DNA from: Phymorhynchus buccinoides | Taxonomy: Eukaryota; Mollusca; Gastropoda; Neogastropoda; Raphitomidae | NCBI GenBank assembly: GCA_017654935.2 | Contig: CM065691.1 | Coordinates: 29,459,214-29,523,213 of the forward strand | DNA: 64,000 bases | Direction: 5' to 3' | Part shown: positions 63,183-64,000 of the stretch, piece by piece | How positions within the stretch are numbered: the first letter of the stretch is position 1 | Layout of the letters: the number at the start of each line of letters is the position of its first letter | The notes under the pieces: model-generated | The model's database searches: none | What the model was told of the DNA's origin: nothing | What the model saw: only the letters and a program-made list of their open reading frames with translations | Translations under genes and position numbers: made by a program

Positions 63183-63325
63183 AATAGGGCATTTGCCACG
63201 AGTGTTTGTTCTCTAATTCTAGACTACTAGTTTGCCCGCGCTCGTTCTGCCCGAGTTACGCTGACCTTTCTAATTCAACTCGATGAAATTCAAGGTCGTC
63301 GCAGACACGTGGCAAATGCCCTATT
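63183..63325. repeat. Short inverted-repeat element, 143 bp
   Basis: aatagggcatttgccacg at the left and cgtggcaaatgccctatt at the right form a perfect 18-bp inverted repeat. Confidence 0.8.
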
Positions 63326-63633
63326 AAACTGGAATGACAGGTTACCCAGGCTTGACAGATGATGTTTACAACTAAACGAGAAACGAGAAAGCATGCACGT
63401 GCAAATTAAAATTAAAATAAAAAACAAGTAGCAATCAAAATGTGCTGATTTCTTTGACTCAAAGCGTTCAAATAATATTACAACGATATTCTTAGTGTAA
63501 TTCAATGTGAACACACGATTTAACATGCATGTATGCACACACTCGGATGGACAGAGAAACATACAGGCTCTCGTTCCTATTCTATGCTCACGTTCTCTTC
63601 TTTTTTGGGTGGTATTTGGTATATTCCAGGCAC

Positions 63634-63950
63634 AGAGACTTATCTCTGTGAAATTCGGGCTGCTCTCCCCCGGAGAGCGCGTCGGCGCAAGTGCAGCACC
63701 TACCCAATTTTGTTTGGGGGGAGGGGGTGCAGGGTGAGCAGGGGAAAACCTAGCTTAAGCTATCAATTTGGCCATACCCGGCAGCGGGATTTCTCCCTGC
63801 TCTTACCGACTTTCAACTGCCATGGGACTTTTACGTGCGTAAAGCACACGGGTCAGACTAGCTTTAAGTCCCCATCCGAAGGACTGGACGTTCAGTTCGA
63901 TTTTCCTGTCAAACTAGAAAGAAAGGGCATACATAGAACTGGGAGTACAA
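63634..63950 (-). mobile_element. SINE (family H-related), minus strand
   Basis: The plus-strand text ctctgtgaaattcgggctgc tctcccccggagagcgcgtc is the reverse of the family H body. The rest (gactttcaactgccatggga, gtccccatccgaaggactgg) differs from the copy at 5190, so this is a relative with another 5' part. The head may run to the window end. Confidence 0.65.
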
Positions 63951-64000
63951 AAAGGTTACATTAGGGATTTGGGGTGGTACCTTTTCCCCATCCAAATTTC

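Overview
The window is animal genomic DNA: two intron-bearing housekeeping genes in about 64 kb of sequence that is otherwise packed with transposon remnants, microsatellites and minisatellites. GT-AG introns, very short coding exons, tRNA-headed SINEs whose body resembles repeats I recall from molluscs, and long (CA)n/(CT)n tracts suggest a lophotrochozoan, most likely a marine gastropod mollusc. The lineage is an inference. The two genes and their exon phases are read directly from the sequence.

Layout. 1-17.7 kb has no gene I can support. It holds foldback elements, LINE and SINE remnants, a satellite of about 157 bp (3.6-5.0 kb), a pyrimidine-only tract of about 1.5 kb (7.0-8.4 kb) and many microsatellites. 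19329-24537 on the minus strand is ATP6V0C, the 16-kDa proteolipid c subunit of the V-ATPase, in three coding exons (162 aa). 24850-62133 on the plus strand is PWP2 (UTP1), a twin WD40-propeller subunit of the UtpB module of the small-subunit processome, in 19 coding exons (964 aa). All 18 introns are phase-consistent and the last exon ends at a stop followed by a poly(A) signal. The two genes are head to head, with 312 bp between start codons. That interval carries ETS, CCAAT, E-box/M-box and YY1-like motifs and a pyrimidine tract just before the PWP2 ATG.

The PWP2 introns record repeated invasion: two decayed LINEs in intron 1; at least five different families of short inverted-repeat elements flanked by TTAA (piggyBac-like); two pogo-like families flanked by TA; a family with termini like taccgtattttcggactata; and others with readable target-site duplications. 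Several are nested. One chain in ATP6V0C intron 2 is three deep, each insertion showing its own target duplication.

The most unusual observation is that five PWP2 exon-intron junctions have been copied in tandem or nearly in tandem: the exon 7 donor (about 4 copies of 123 bp), the exon 9 acceptor (about 15 copies), the exon 12 acceptor (2), the exon 13 donor (2, the second 2.9 kb away) and the exon 18 donor (3). One exon 18 copy looks like a complete 15-nt in-frame microexon. Separately, the ends of two transposon families have expanded into minisatellites (90 bp x 17 in intron 13; 53 bp x 3 near 15.9 kb). The window therefore shows transposon ends and splice junctions both serving as seeds for tandem-repeat birth. 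No other protein gene, rRNA, functional tRNA or CRISPR array is supported.
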